Under the pieces are notes generated by a model, which did not search any database, was not told where the DNA came from, and saw only the letters and a program-made list of their open reading frames with translations. Positions 37,446 to 46,219 of a stretch of 64,000 bases of DNA are shown piece after piece (within the stretch, counting starts at the first letter, position 1; each line of letters begins with the position of its first letter). Made by a program: the position numbers and the translations under genes. This DNA comes from Armatimonadota bacterium (lineage in GTDB: Bacteria; Armatimonadota; Zipacnadia; Zipacnadales; UBA11051), in assembly GCA_013178155.1 (NCBI GenBank), contig JABLXH010000026.1, positions 1-64,000 on the forward strand, given 5' to 3'.

Positions 37446-39684
37446 TGTACGCCATCGGGCCTGTTTACCATCTCGCCTTAGCGGCCGCTCTGACCACTGC
37501 ACCCGCCGAGCCTTTGCCGCGTACGAGCTTGAGCGGTGTCTTCCCATCATGACCGGTGTGCACCTGGCTCTTGCAGGACGCGACGAGGTGGCGCCAGGGC
37601 GCCGGGTTCTCATCGGGCGTGCAGCCCCCGCCACACCTCATCAGAGCGCTCCCGGCGGCTGACGACAGCTATGTGGTGTCCATTGACGCCGATACAGTGG
37701 CTTTGGCCGGACGGACAGGGCGACTCTCTATGCCGTCTACCATTTCCTGCGCGACCTCGGCTGCCGGTGGGTGATGCCCGGCGCGGAGAGGGAGGTCATT
37801 CCACACCGGGAGCGCCTCAGCCTCAGGCCCTGCCGGATAGTCGAAGCGCCCGACTTTGCTGTCCGTGGTTTCATGTGTTCCGCGCAGGACTTCGTTCCTG
37901 ATGGGGGCTGGATACCATCGGACACCATGCTCGACTGGGCGCTGCGCCATCACTTCAACGCCCCCTGGTGGGGTGGCGGAGCGACGGAACTGTACGGAGC
38001 CCACCGCAGCCACGGCCACGACCAGACCACGGGTCACTCCTACCACGCCTGGGCACCGCCCAGGCTGCTGTTCGAGAGACGTCCCGAATGGTTCCCCCTG
38101 TTGGGCGGCAAGCGCGAGCCGTACCACAGTTCGGGGCGACCCAACCAGCTCTGCCTGTCGAACCGTCACCTGCGGCAGTACATCGCCAGGCAGATGATCG
38201 CCTATCTCGAGATCCACCCGCAGAGGAAGGTCCTGGCGCTCAACGCCGAAGACGAGCCGGCGAGCTGGTGCGAATGTGAGGCCTGCAAGGCCCTGGACCG
38301 GGTCGCGGTGGACTGGACGAAGAACGGGATCGAGTGCTTCCCGCTCACGGACCGGGTGGTGGACTTCGTCAATGATGTCGCCACCAGGGTGGCCCGCAAG
38401 TTCCCCGACCGGCTCATCGAGATGTACGCCTATGGCTCCACTACCGAACCACCGGTAGCCGCCCGCTGCCATCCGAACGTGCTGGTCAAGTTCTGCATGT
38501 GGCCTATCTGCGGGCGACACCAGGTCTTCGACCGCAACTGTGAGCGTAACCGCCAGTTCGTCGCGAAGCTCAGGGCCTGGCGCGAGCGCTCCTCCCACCT
38601 GGCGGTCTACAACTGCGGTGACTATCGCTACCCTGAGATCCCGGCTTGCAGCTACACGCTCACCGCCAAACAGTTCGCCGCCCTGCGCAAGCTGGGGGTT
38701 GAGCACGTTCTCGGTGAGACGGAGAACTCGCTGGCCGGATCGGCCGCGTGGTACACGGTGCTTGGCGAATCGCTGTGGGACACGGAGACCGACCCGCAGC
38801 GGGTCCTTGCCGACTTCTGCGCGGCCGCCTACGGCCCTGCGGCCGCGCCAATGACGGAGTACTACCAGACTCTGGAGCGCGGCCTCATGGGTGCCGTCGA
38901 GGCCCAGGGCGAGCAGAACACGACCATCAACAACCTGCACACCTTCAGCCCGGAAGTGGTCGCCAGAGGCCGAGAGCTCATTGCCAAGGCCTTCGACGCC
39001 GCCGCCGGCGACGACCGGATCCAGGCGCGCATTGACCGTGCGCTGTTCAACCTGCTGTACGCCGAGACCTGTCGCATCGCCGATGTCGGTCCTCACACGG
39101 AGGAAGCCTTCCCGGGCGGCCGGGAGAGCTTCGTGCTCCTGAAGGCCATCCAGCGCAAGCGCAACATCTGCTCCGGGTGGCCATCCACGGCCGCGCGCCT
39201 GAAGGGGTTCTACGTGCCGCCCCTTGAGGCCCAGCAGGGCGAATTGCTGGCAGCTTTGCCGATCGTCTGGAAGTTCCGCACGGACCCGTCGGATGTTGGC
39301 CTGGCCGAGGGCTGGCACTCCTCCGCGCCCGGAGACACCTGGACCGACATCCGGACAGACGCCTCCTGGACTGACCAGGGGCACAGTTACCACGGAGTCG
39401 CATGGTACTCCACCGAGCTTGACGTGCATGCCTTCCCGCCCGGCCGCCGGGTGTGGCTGCTGTTTGGTGCGGTGGATGGAGTCTGTCAGGTGTGGGTGGA
39501 TGGAGAGGCGGTGGGGGGCCAGGAAGAGGACCCCGGGCTGATGTGGGACAAGCTCTTTGCGCTGGACGTGAGCGCCCATGTCGCTCAACCGGGCCGGCAC
39601 CGGGCCCCAGTGCGCGTGCGCAAGGATAGCCACGCCGCCGGGATCTGGAGGCCCGTGGAACTTCGGCTTGGGGCAGGCGGGTGA
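37446..39684 (+). pseudogene. DUF4838 protein gene with frameshifted 5' part
   Basis: A signal peptide (MYAIGPVYHLALAAALTTAPA) opens at 37446. The frame then breaks; pieces such as LERCLPIMTGVHLALAGRDE and DRATLYAVYHFLRDLGCRWV belong to the usual DUF4838 N-terminus but lie in other frames, so at least two or three shifts are needed. From 37771 the ORF is intact for 637 residues (ALNAEDEPASWCECEACKAL, VLGETENSLAGSAAWYTVLG) and ends with a beta-galactosidase-type jelly-roll (VWLLFGAVDGVCQVWVDGEA). A shortened protein could in theory start at 37771, but it would lack a signal peptide and the first domain. Confidence 0.78.
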
Positions 39685-39864
39685 CAGTACCCCATGGATC
39701 TTTGCCCACTGCCTTCATCAGGGCAAAGACGACTGCGGCCCGTGTCTGCCACTTGCCCAGCACCCCCGGAGGGCGGTTGACCCCCCAGCGTGGCGATGGC
39801 TACAATTGGCCCAGCGGCCGGGGCTGCATGGTCCGGCCTGAGCCCCAGGAGGCAGATAGCGGCC

Positions 39865-40860
39865 ATGAACCGAACGTGTCCCGATCCGACCGACTTCCCC
39901 GCCAGCGACTCCCTGCAGGAGCAGGTCCGTTTCCTGCTGCACTATGCGATCCTCGCCCCCTCCAGCCACAACTCCCAGCCGTGGCTGTTCCGCATGGTCG
40001 GGGATAGGCTGGAGGTCCTGGCCGACGACAGCCGGTGGCTGCAGGTGGCCGATGCCGATCGGCGGGAGCTGTACCTGAGCGTCGGCTGCGCCCTGGAGAA
40101 CCTATTGGTGGCAGCGGAGCACTTCGGTCTTGAGCACACCGTGCACTACTGCCCCGACCCGGCGGACGAACTGCTGGCGGCGAAGGTGGAGTTCAGCCCC
40201 CCGGGCGAACCGGGGGTGTCCCGGCCGCCGGAACTGTTCGACGCAATCCCGGTGCGGCACACCAACCACCAGCCTTACGATGAGCGGCTGGTGGCCGAGG
40301 AGATTCAGCGGCGGCTGCAGGATATTGTTCACGACCCCGGCGTCCACCTGTGGCTTACGGGAGATCCCCAGATCCGTGACAGCGTGAACGAGCTGGTGGT
40401 GCGGGCCGACGCCGTGCAGTTCGCGGACCCCGCCTACCGCCGCGAGCTGGCGCACTGGATCGGCCAGGGCGTGTTCGGGACCTCGTGGCTGATGTCGAAG
40501 ATGGGTAGCCTGGCGGTGTCGTACCTGAACATGGGCAAGCCTCAAGGCACGAAGGACTCGGCCCTCCTGATGAGCGCTCCCGTGCTGGGACTCATCACCG
40601 GCAACGACGACCGCCGCGAGACGCAGATCCGGGCGGGGCAGGTCTACGAGCGGATCGCCCTGCTGGCGGCGAGCGAGGGCCTGTGGACCCATCCGATGAG
40701 CCAGATCATGGAGGTACCCGAGTGTCGGGTAGAGGTAGCCAGACTGCTGCCGGGGGATGGGGGCATCCCGCTGCACCCGTTCCGCCTGGGCTTCGCCGCT
40801 CCGGAGGAAACGCGGACCCCGCGGCGGCCGCTGGCGGAGGTCCTGGCTGGCGGTTGGTGA
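39865..40860 (+). CDS. Acg-like nitroreductase-family protein
   Basis: The 331-residue product starts at 39865, where AGGAGG precedes the ATG; the track start adds 25 residues. LHYAILAPSSHNSQPWLFRM is the FMN-phosphate-binding opening of nitroreductases. The two-domain length and the PVRHTNHQPYDERLV block match the Acg subfamily, in which a lid can cover the flavin. Acg proteins may store FMN or act under hypoxic or nitrosative stress; their reaction is uncertain. It has no signal peptide and is unrelated to the surrounding secreted enzymes, so it may be a neutral neighbour. It is intact. Confidence 0.8.
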   Translation: MNRTCPDPTDFPASDSLQEQVRFLLHYAILAPSSHNSQPWLFRMVGDRLEVLADDSRWLQVADADRRELYLSVGCALENLLVAAEHFGLEHTVHYCPDPADELLAAKVEFSPPGEPGVSRPPELFDAIPVRHTNHQPYDERLVAEEIQRRLQDIVHDPGVHLWLTGDPQIRDSVNELVVRADAVQFADPAYRRELAHWIGQGVFGTSWLMSKMGSLAVSYLNMGKPQGTKDSALLMSAPVLGLITGNDDRRETQIRAGQVYERIALLAASEGLWTHPMSQIMEVPECRVEVARLLPGDGGIPLHPFRLGFAAPEETRTPRRPLAEVLAGGW

Positions 40861-40999
40861 GCGGCTTTGAGCGGCTGCCGTGCGCACAGCGCCTGGTAGT
40901 CGGTCACCCGTCTGGCCGGGCATAGTTGAGGCTGGCCGTAGTGACCAATCATGGTTCGGTTGCGGGCCTTCGGTCCCCATTCTGTCACGCGAGGGGTGA

Positions 41000-43540
41000 A
41001 TGCTGGTGCTGTTTCGACTCGTCTCGGCCGCTGTCCTGTTCCTATGGCTGAGTTTGGCGTGGAGTGCCCCGCTGGGTCGCCCCGGCACCGTGGCGACCTA
41101 CACCCTCGACGCAGACCCCTCGGAACGGCCCGACTTCGAGCGTCAGGGCAAGCTCACCGTGGTCACGATGAGACTGGGAATAGGGCCGGTCGAGGCGGTG
41201 CAGGGCGTGGAGTTCCAGTGGGCCCATCTCTCCTTCTCCCGCCTCAACGGCCAGACCTATGAGGCCTGGCTGCTCATGAGCAGATGGCCGGAAGCGCGTC
41301 AAGAGCCACAGGTCATGCGGTATCTTTGGCGTGAGCCGGGCTGGCCCGATGCTGTCGAGTTCATCCACGAGGTTACTGGCGCTGCTCAGCTTCCCCGCTT
41401 ATCCCTCTGGCAATACGGCTGGCCGCAATCCGTACAAGGCGGACCGCTGGGGCTGCTGGACGACGTGTTTCCGGAGGCGGTGAGATTTCAGGGCTACCCG
41501 TACAGACGAACTCAACTCGCGACCGAGCAATCCCTGGAGCCACCCCGGGACGTCACGGTGATCAGGCTCAACCCCGACCTGATCATCGGCCACATGACGC
41601 GTGACACCGATGTGCATGGGAAGCCCTACTGGGCCCTTCCTGACGGCAAGTACGAATACCGGGCGAAGACCCCGGAGGACCATCGCAAGCATTTCGAGGC
41701 CGGCTTCAACCTGTTCCAGGCGACTCCCCGAACCGACTGGCTCCTCCGCAGCAGCGCCTGGGACAACAACCTCTTCTGGCTCATGGATGACTGGCCAGCA
41801 CAGCTCTACCGGTCCAACTACTGGGGTCGTGCGATCTACGTGGATGAGCCCGCAATCCACAACCGCGCTCTGGACGAGCGCGCCGACCTCGCCGGCAAGC
41901 TCACGCCAGGTGAGGCAGTTTCGGCCCTGCAGGAGAGGCTGAACGCCGCACTTAGGCCTCATATCGGCAACTACTCACAAGTCTGGATCAATGAGTTCAT
42001 CGACCGTCAGTTCGGGCGCGGCGACCTGTGGATTGTGGAGCGCGATTACCCGGTGTGGGAGGCCATCTGGACGACGGCCTGGTACCAGCTCTCAGTGGAA
42101 GACGGCGTCTCCGGAATCGTTGATGAAGATGTTCCGGTGGGTGACCTCGTCGAGAGCTACAACCGGGCCTTTGGCACCCAGATTCCGCCGACGGTCCAGA
42201 ACGCCTGCGCTATCCGGGTGGCGGTCCTGCGCGGGGCGGCGCGAAACTTCGGTAAGCGCTGGGGCGTGGCGTTCTACTCGCCCGCAGAGTCCCGCCTCAA
42301 GGCAACGACGATACCGTACCTGTACGACCGCGGCGCCAGCTACTTCTGGGTGTGGACGGGTTGGGTGGGCATCAGCGACAACTCCGGCCTGCCCCACAGC
42401 TACCAGCGGTACTACGCCTCTCTGGTCAGACAGGCCCAGGCAGCCAACCCCCGCCGGGACATGGATGCTCTCCGCAAAGCCGCAAAGACCTGTATCGTGA
42501 TCCCCTACGGTTACACCTTCGCCCCCTACCCACTGCAGTATCTGAAATGGCTGCACCTGGAGCGCGAGACTGGCCACGGGGCGACATATCGCCAGGTGCT
42601 GACCAACGCCGCCGTCGAGGTGGAGCGCTGCATCCGGATGGGGGTTGAGTTCGACATCGCGGTAGACGATCCCACGTTCGCGGCGACGGGCTACGACGAG
42701 GTGATCTGGTGCCGGGAGGATGGCACGGTTGTCGTGCAGCGCGGAGACACGCAGGCCCCGCTTGACTCGGGGCGCGAACCTCCGCGACCGGACCTCGGCC
42801 CCGGGCCGCAGATCGCCATCGAGGTGCCCAAAGCCGTGCCCCCGGCTCCCGGCGAGATTGCTCTTAAGGCCATCGCCACGGCTGGTACTGGAGAGTTTGA
42901 GAACGGCAAGCCGACCATCACCTGGGAAGTCTATGGCCCCGACCAGGGCGTGCGCATGGCCAGCGGGGAGCAGATCAGTGTTGCCTTGCCGACGGGCGGC
43001 ACCTACCGCATCCGTGCCGCTGTGGCGGATGTCTTTGGCCGCCCGGCGGTAGCCTGGACCGAGTTGGCGGTTGTCGAGAGCCGTACCGACGCGGCGAGGT
43101 TCCCGTCCGAGTGGACTTTCAATACCGACCCCGACAACGTGGGTGAACAGCAGGGGTGGCATAGGCCGGACTTTGACGACAGCCAGTGGCAGCAGGTTCC
43201 GGTCCCTGCCTGGTGGGAGATGACGTCCGTCGGGGCCTATGACGGCTACGCCTGGTACCGCGTGCGGTTCACCGTCCCTGCTGAGCTTGCCGAAAAGGAG
43301 TTGGTGCTGGACTTTGCAGGTGTTGACGAGGGAGCGTGGGTCTACGTCAACGGAGAGCTCATCGGCGAGCGTACTGCCCGTTCTACCGGGCTGGCTCCGC
43401 TGGACTTCTGGGACAAACCCTTCAGCGTGCCGGCCAAAGAGATCCGCTTCGGTCAGGAGAACCTTCTGGCCGTCAAGGTCCACGACTCCGAGAAGATGGG
43501 CGGCATTTTCCGGCCCGTGAGACTCTTGGTGGCCAGGTAG
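41000..43540 (+). CDS. Secreted putative glycosidase of unrecognised family with C-terminal jelly-roll
   Basis: This 846-residue protein has a signal peptide (MLVLFRLVSAAVLFLWLSLAWS) after GAGGGG. The N-terminal 150 residues look like a beta-domain. Residues about 190-580 read like a TIM-barrel with INEFIDRQFGRGDLWIVERD, GVSGIVDEDVPVGDLVESYN and YFWVWTGWVGISDNSG, where acidic residues could be catalytic. A short Ig-like domain follows (PTITWEVYGPDQGVRMASGE). The last 150 residues are a beta-galactosidase-type jelly-roll (DFAGVDEGAWVYVNGELIGE, ENLLAVKVHDSEKMGGIFRP). The catalytic part matches no family that I know. The gene is intact and followed 72 bp later by a DUF4838 gene with the same C-terminal module. 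Confidence 0.62.
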   Translation: MLVLFRLVSAAVLFLWLSLAWSAPLGRPGTVATYTLDADPSERPDFERQGKLTVVTMRLGIGPVEAVQGVEFQWAHLSFSRLNGQTYEAWLLMSRWPEARQEPQVMRYLWREPGWPDAVEFIHEVTGAAQLPRLSLWQYGWPQSVQGGPLGLLDDVFPEAVRFQGYPYRRTQLATEQSLEPPRDVTVIRLNPDLIIGHMTRDTDVHGKPYWALPDGKYEYRAKTPEDHRKHFEAGFNLFQATPRTDWLLRSSAWDNNLFWLMDDWPAQLYRSNYWGRAIYVDEPAIHNRALDERADLAGKLTPGEAVSALQERLNAALRPHIGNYSQVWINEFIDRQFGRGDLWIVERDYPVWEAIWTTAWYQLSVEDGVSGIVDEDVPVGDLVESYNRAFGTQIPPTVQNACAIRVAVLRGAARNFGKRWGVAFYSPAESRLKATTIPYLYDRGASYFWVWTGWVGISDNSGLPHSYQRYYASLVRQAQAANPRRDMDALRKAAKTCIVIPYGYTFAPYPLQYLKWLHLERETGHGATYRQVLTNAAVEVERCIRMGVEFDIAVDDPTFAATGYDEVIWCREDGTVVVQRGDTQAPLDSGREPPRPDLGPGPQIAIEVPKAVPPAPGEIALKAIATAGTGEFENGKPTITWEVYGPDQGVRMASGEQISVALPTGGTYRIRAAVADVFGRPAVAWTELAVVESRTDAARFPSEWTFNTDPDNVGEQQGWHRPDFDDSQWQQVPVPAWWEMTSVGAYDGYAWYRVRFTVPAELAEKELVLDFAGVDEGAWVYVNGELIGERTARSTGLAPLDFWDKPFSVPAKEIRFGQENLLAVKVHDSEKMGGIFRPVRLLVAR

Positions 43541-43612
43541 ACCTGCCCAAACAACACAAAGTGCCGCACGACATACACGTAGATTGCCTTCGCAGACGAT
43601 GGGAGTGAGACG

Positions 43613-45973
43613 ATGCGAAAGTGCACTTTCTGGGCCGCATTCATCCTGCTTCACAGTGTCGGTCTTGCGGCTGGTGTCGCGCCACATCCTGAGTGGCGCA
43701 ACGCCATGGTCCCGCAAGGCGAACCAGGTCCGCTGCTGACGCTGGCTCAGGATGGAAAGACCGATTACGTGATTCTGCTCCCAGGGCGCCCGACCGGGCC
43801 GGAGCAGAAGGCAGCGGAGGACCTGGCGAAGTGGCTGGGGGAGATAACCGGGGCCCGTTTCCCGTTAGTGCGTGAGGGGACGGACCCTGCGCCCACGGGG
43901 CCATGTATCAGTATCGGCCGCACCCGCTTGCGCAGCGAGTGTCGGGTTTCGCGTCCAACGACAGACCTGGGGCGCGACGGCTACGCCATCCAGGTTGCCG
44001 CACCGCACCTATTCATCACTGGTGGCACGCGGCGGGGCATGGTCAACGCTGTGTACTCGCTGCTGCAGGAGGATTTGGGCTGCCGGTGGTACATCCCGGG
44101 CGTGGACCCGGTCATCCCGAAACGACCGACGCTGCGCTTCCGGCCGGTCTTGCGGTCGCACCGTCCCGTCTTTGAGGACCGGCGTGACCCGTACTACGGC
44201 GATGTGGCCTATGACGCTGACTGGTCCATCCAGAACCGGACCTACGCCCTGACGGCGACGGTGCCCGCGTCTGCAGGCGGCTATCCCCGCTACTGGCCGT
44301 CCTTCGTACACACCTACGACGCCTTGGTGCCGCCGTCGAAGTACTTCGCCCAGCACCCCGAGTACTTCTCGGAGATCGCCGGCAAGCGCCAGCCGTTCCA
44401 GCTTTGCACGACGAACCCGGACGTCCGGCGGATCATCATTGACCAGGTCCTGGCCGCTCTACGCACGGACCCGGAGATCCAGATTGTGGACGTGTCTCCC
44501 AATGACCGCCGCGACTACTGCGAGTGTGCCCAGTGTAAGGCGATTGACGACGCCGAGGGGACGAAGATGGGGTCGCTGCTGACGCTCATCAACCTGGTTG
44601 CGGACGCGGTGAAGGAGGAGTTCCCCAATGTCCGCATCACCACCCTCGCTTACCTGGACACGGTCGTGCCGCCGAAGACGATCCGTCCTCGCGACAACGT
44701 GCTGTTGTGGCTCTGCACCGACGCCCACGCGTGGAGCAACCCGAACCTGTTCGTCTGGGAGACCGAGAAGTTCTCCAGCTCGATGAAGCGCTGGCAGGCC
44801 GCCGGGGCGAAGATGGTCATCTGGGACTACCCCTCCTCCTTCGTCTACATGCAGCCCAACATCAACCTGCATGTCGTTGCCGAGAACGTGCGCTGGTACG
44901 CCAGGCATGGGGCCACCGGAATCTTCTACCAGTGCATGCACAACTGGAACCGGGCGGCGGACCACAGCTATCTGCGCGGCTGGTTGTGGGCGCAGCAGGC
45001 GTGGAACCCGGACCTGGACACGAGCGCGCTGGTGCGGGACTTCAACTACGGCTTCTACGGCGTTGCTGCCCCACCGATGCAGCGCTATGACGACATGCTG
45101 CACGCCGCCTGGCGCGAATGGCGCCGGCACCGGGGCCAGAAGGACTACACCGGGCCCGTGGACGCAAGCTTCGCCGCCCGTGGACTGGCGCTCATGGACG
45201 AAGCAATGCGATTGGCCGGCGGTGATAAGGAACTGGTGCGGCGCATCGAGATCGCCAAGCTGCCGTTGCTCTTTGTGACCCTGCAGGCCGGGAGAAAAGG
45301 CGAGCTCGCGCCGTATCTGGCGATGGTGGATGAGTTTGAGCGTATCGCCCGGGCCGCCAACGCCGTCTTTGTGGAGAACGCCTTCCAACAGGCCGACCTG
45401 GACGCCAAGCTCACCTACTGGCGCGAGAAAGCGCGACTTGATCCGAGCAAGGTGTCTATCCAGGCGCTTGGCAACGAGTGGCGGTTCCGGCCGGACCCTG
45501 GAGACGCGGGCGTGGCCGAGAAGTGGTTCGCGGCTGACCTGGACGATTCCGGCTGGGCGAAGGTCCGCTCGGACAAGGGGAACGGCTGGGAGGCCCAGGG
45601 CTTCTCGGGACACCACGGCTATGGGTGGTACCGCCAGCGGTTCACGGTGACGGAAGAGGTGCTGAAGCAGGAGGGCCTGCGCCTGTTCTTCGGCGCGGTG
45701 GATGAGCAGGCGTGGGTCTACCTCAATGGCCAGCTGGCCTTCGAGCACACTGTGGCGACGACGGGGCTGCCTGTCGAGATCCTCTGGACGACGCCTTTCG
45801 GCTTCGACCCGCGGCCGTTCCTCAGACCCGGTGAGAACACGATCGCCGTGCGCGTCCACGACACCTTGGGTATGGCCGGCATCTGGAAGCCCGTCAGTCT
45901 GGTGTGGGGTGACACCAGCTATAGCCCAATGATGCTGGAGGAAGTGGTGCGCCTGAAGACGGCTGCCCGCTGA
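43613..45973 (+). CDS. Secreted DUF4838 protein with C-terminal jelly-roll
   Basis: The 786-residue protein has a signal peptide (MRKCTFWAAFILLHSVGLAAG). An N-terminal domain (EQKAAEDLAKWLGEITGARF) resembles the first domain of GH20/GH67-type enzymes, and the DUF4838 barrel follows (TRRGMVNAVYSLLQEDLGCR, YFAQHPEYFSEIAGKR, VDVSPNDRRDYCECAQCKAI, VIWDYPSSFVYMQPN). A jelly-roll domain closes the protein (RLFFGAVDEQAWVYLNGQLA, ENTIAVRVHDTLGMAGIWKP). Its last 120 bp or so are repeated at 48955-49083, downstream of the GH38 gene. Intact; the substrate is unknown but a glycan is likely from the fold and neighbours. Confidence 0.83.
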   Translation: MRKCTFWAAFILLHSVGLAAGVAPHPEWRNAMVPQGEPGPLLTLAQDGKTDYVILLPGRPTGPEQKAAEDLAKWLGEITGARFPLVREGTDPAPTGPCISIGRTRLRSECRVSRPTTDLGRDGYAIQVAAPHLFITGGTRRGMVNAVYSLLQEDLGCRWYIPGVDPVIPKRPTLRFRPVLRSHRPVFEDRRDPYYGDVAYDADWSIQNRTYALTATVPASAGGYPRYWPSFVHTYDALVPPSKYFAQHPEYFSEIAGKRQPFQLCTTNPDVRRIIIDQVLAALRTDPEIQIVDVSPNDRRDYCECAQCKAIDDAEGTKMGSLLTLINLVADAVKEEFPNVRITTLAYLDTVVPPKTIRPRDNVLLWLCTDAHAWSNPNLFVWETEKFSSSMKRWQAAGAKMVIWDYPSSFVYMQPNINLHVVAENVRWYARHGATGIFYQCMHNWNRAADHSYLRGWLWAQQAWNPDLDTSALVRDFNYGFYGVAAPPMQRYDDMLHAAWREWRRHRGQKDYTGPVDASFAARGLALMDEAMRLAGGDKELVRRIEIAKLPLLFVTLQAGRKGELAPYLAMVDEFERIARAANAVFVENAFQQADLDAKLTYWREKARLDPSKVSIQALGNEWRFRPDPGDAGVAEKWFAADLDDSGWAKVRSDKGNGWEAQGFSGHHGYGWYRQRFTVTEEVLKQEGLRLFFGAVDEQAWVYLNGQLAFEHTVATTGLPVEILWTTPFGFDPRPFLRPGENTIAVRVHDTLGMAGIWKPVSLVWGDTSYSPMMLEEVVRLKTAAR

Positions 45974-46219
45974 CCGGCTGGCACCGGCACATCGCTCGTG
46001 GGCGAGGTCTCGCGGGTGAACGATGACCACCACGGTAACTTCTTCCTGGAACCCGTCGGGCGCTTCCCTGGGATCGAGGCTGACGACTCGCCGCTGCACC
46101 TGCTGTGCACCGAGTACCCCGCCGCGCGGCGGCAGAACCGGCTGCCAGCCGGTCCCTGCCGAGAGCCACCCTGACAGGCAAACTGCCTGTCCTACCGATA
46201 GCGAAGGAGGCTCGCAGAT
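45974..46219. other. Intergenic region with coding remnant
   Basis: After the DUF4838 stop, the plus strand from about 45998 reads LVGEVSRVNDDHHGNFFLEP followed by VGRFPGIEADDSPLHLLCTEY and then TGA near 46172. This looks like the end of a lost gene, since no start or body is present. Two hairpins (separate entry) follow, then GAAGGAGG, which serves the GH38 gene. Confidence 0.4.
46137..46191 (+). repeat. Twin hairpins upstream of the GH38 gene
   Basis: ACCGGCT-GCC-AGCCGGT (46137-46153) and GACAGGC-AAACT-GCCTGTC (46173-46191) are two perfect 7-bp stems 19 nt apart. The second is followed by CTACC. GC-rich palindromes of the form ACAGGC...GCCTGT followed by CTACC recall dispersed REP-like intergenic elements I have seen in Planctomycetota-type genomes. 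They sit 28-82 bp before the GH38 ATG and could also affect its translation. Confidence 0.6.
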
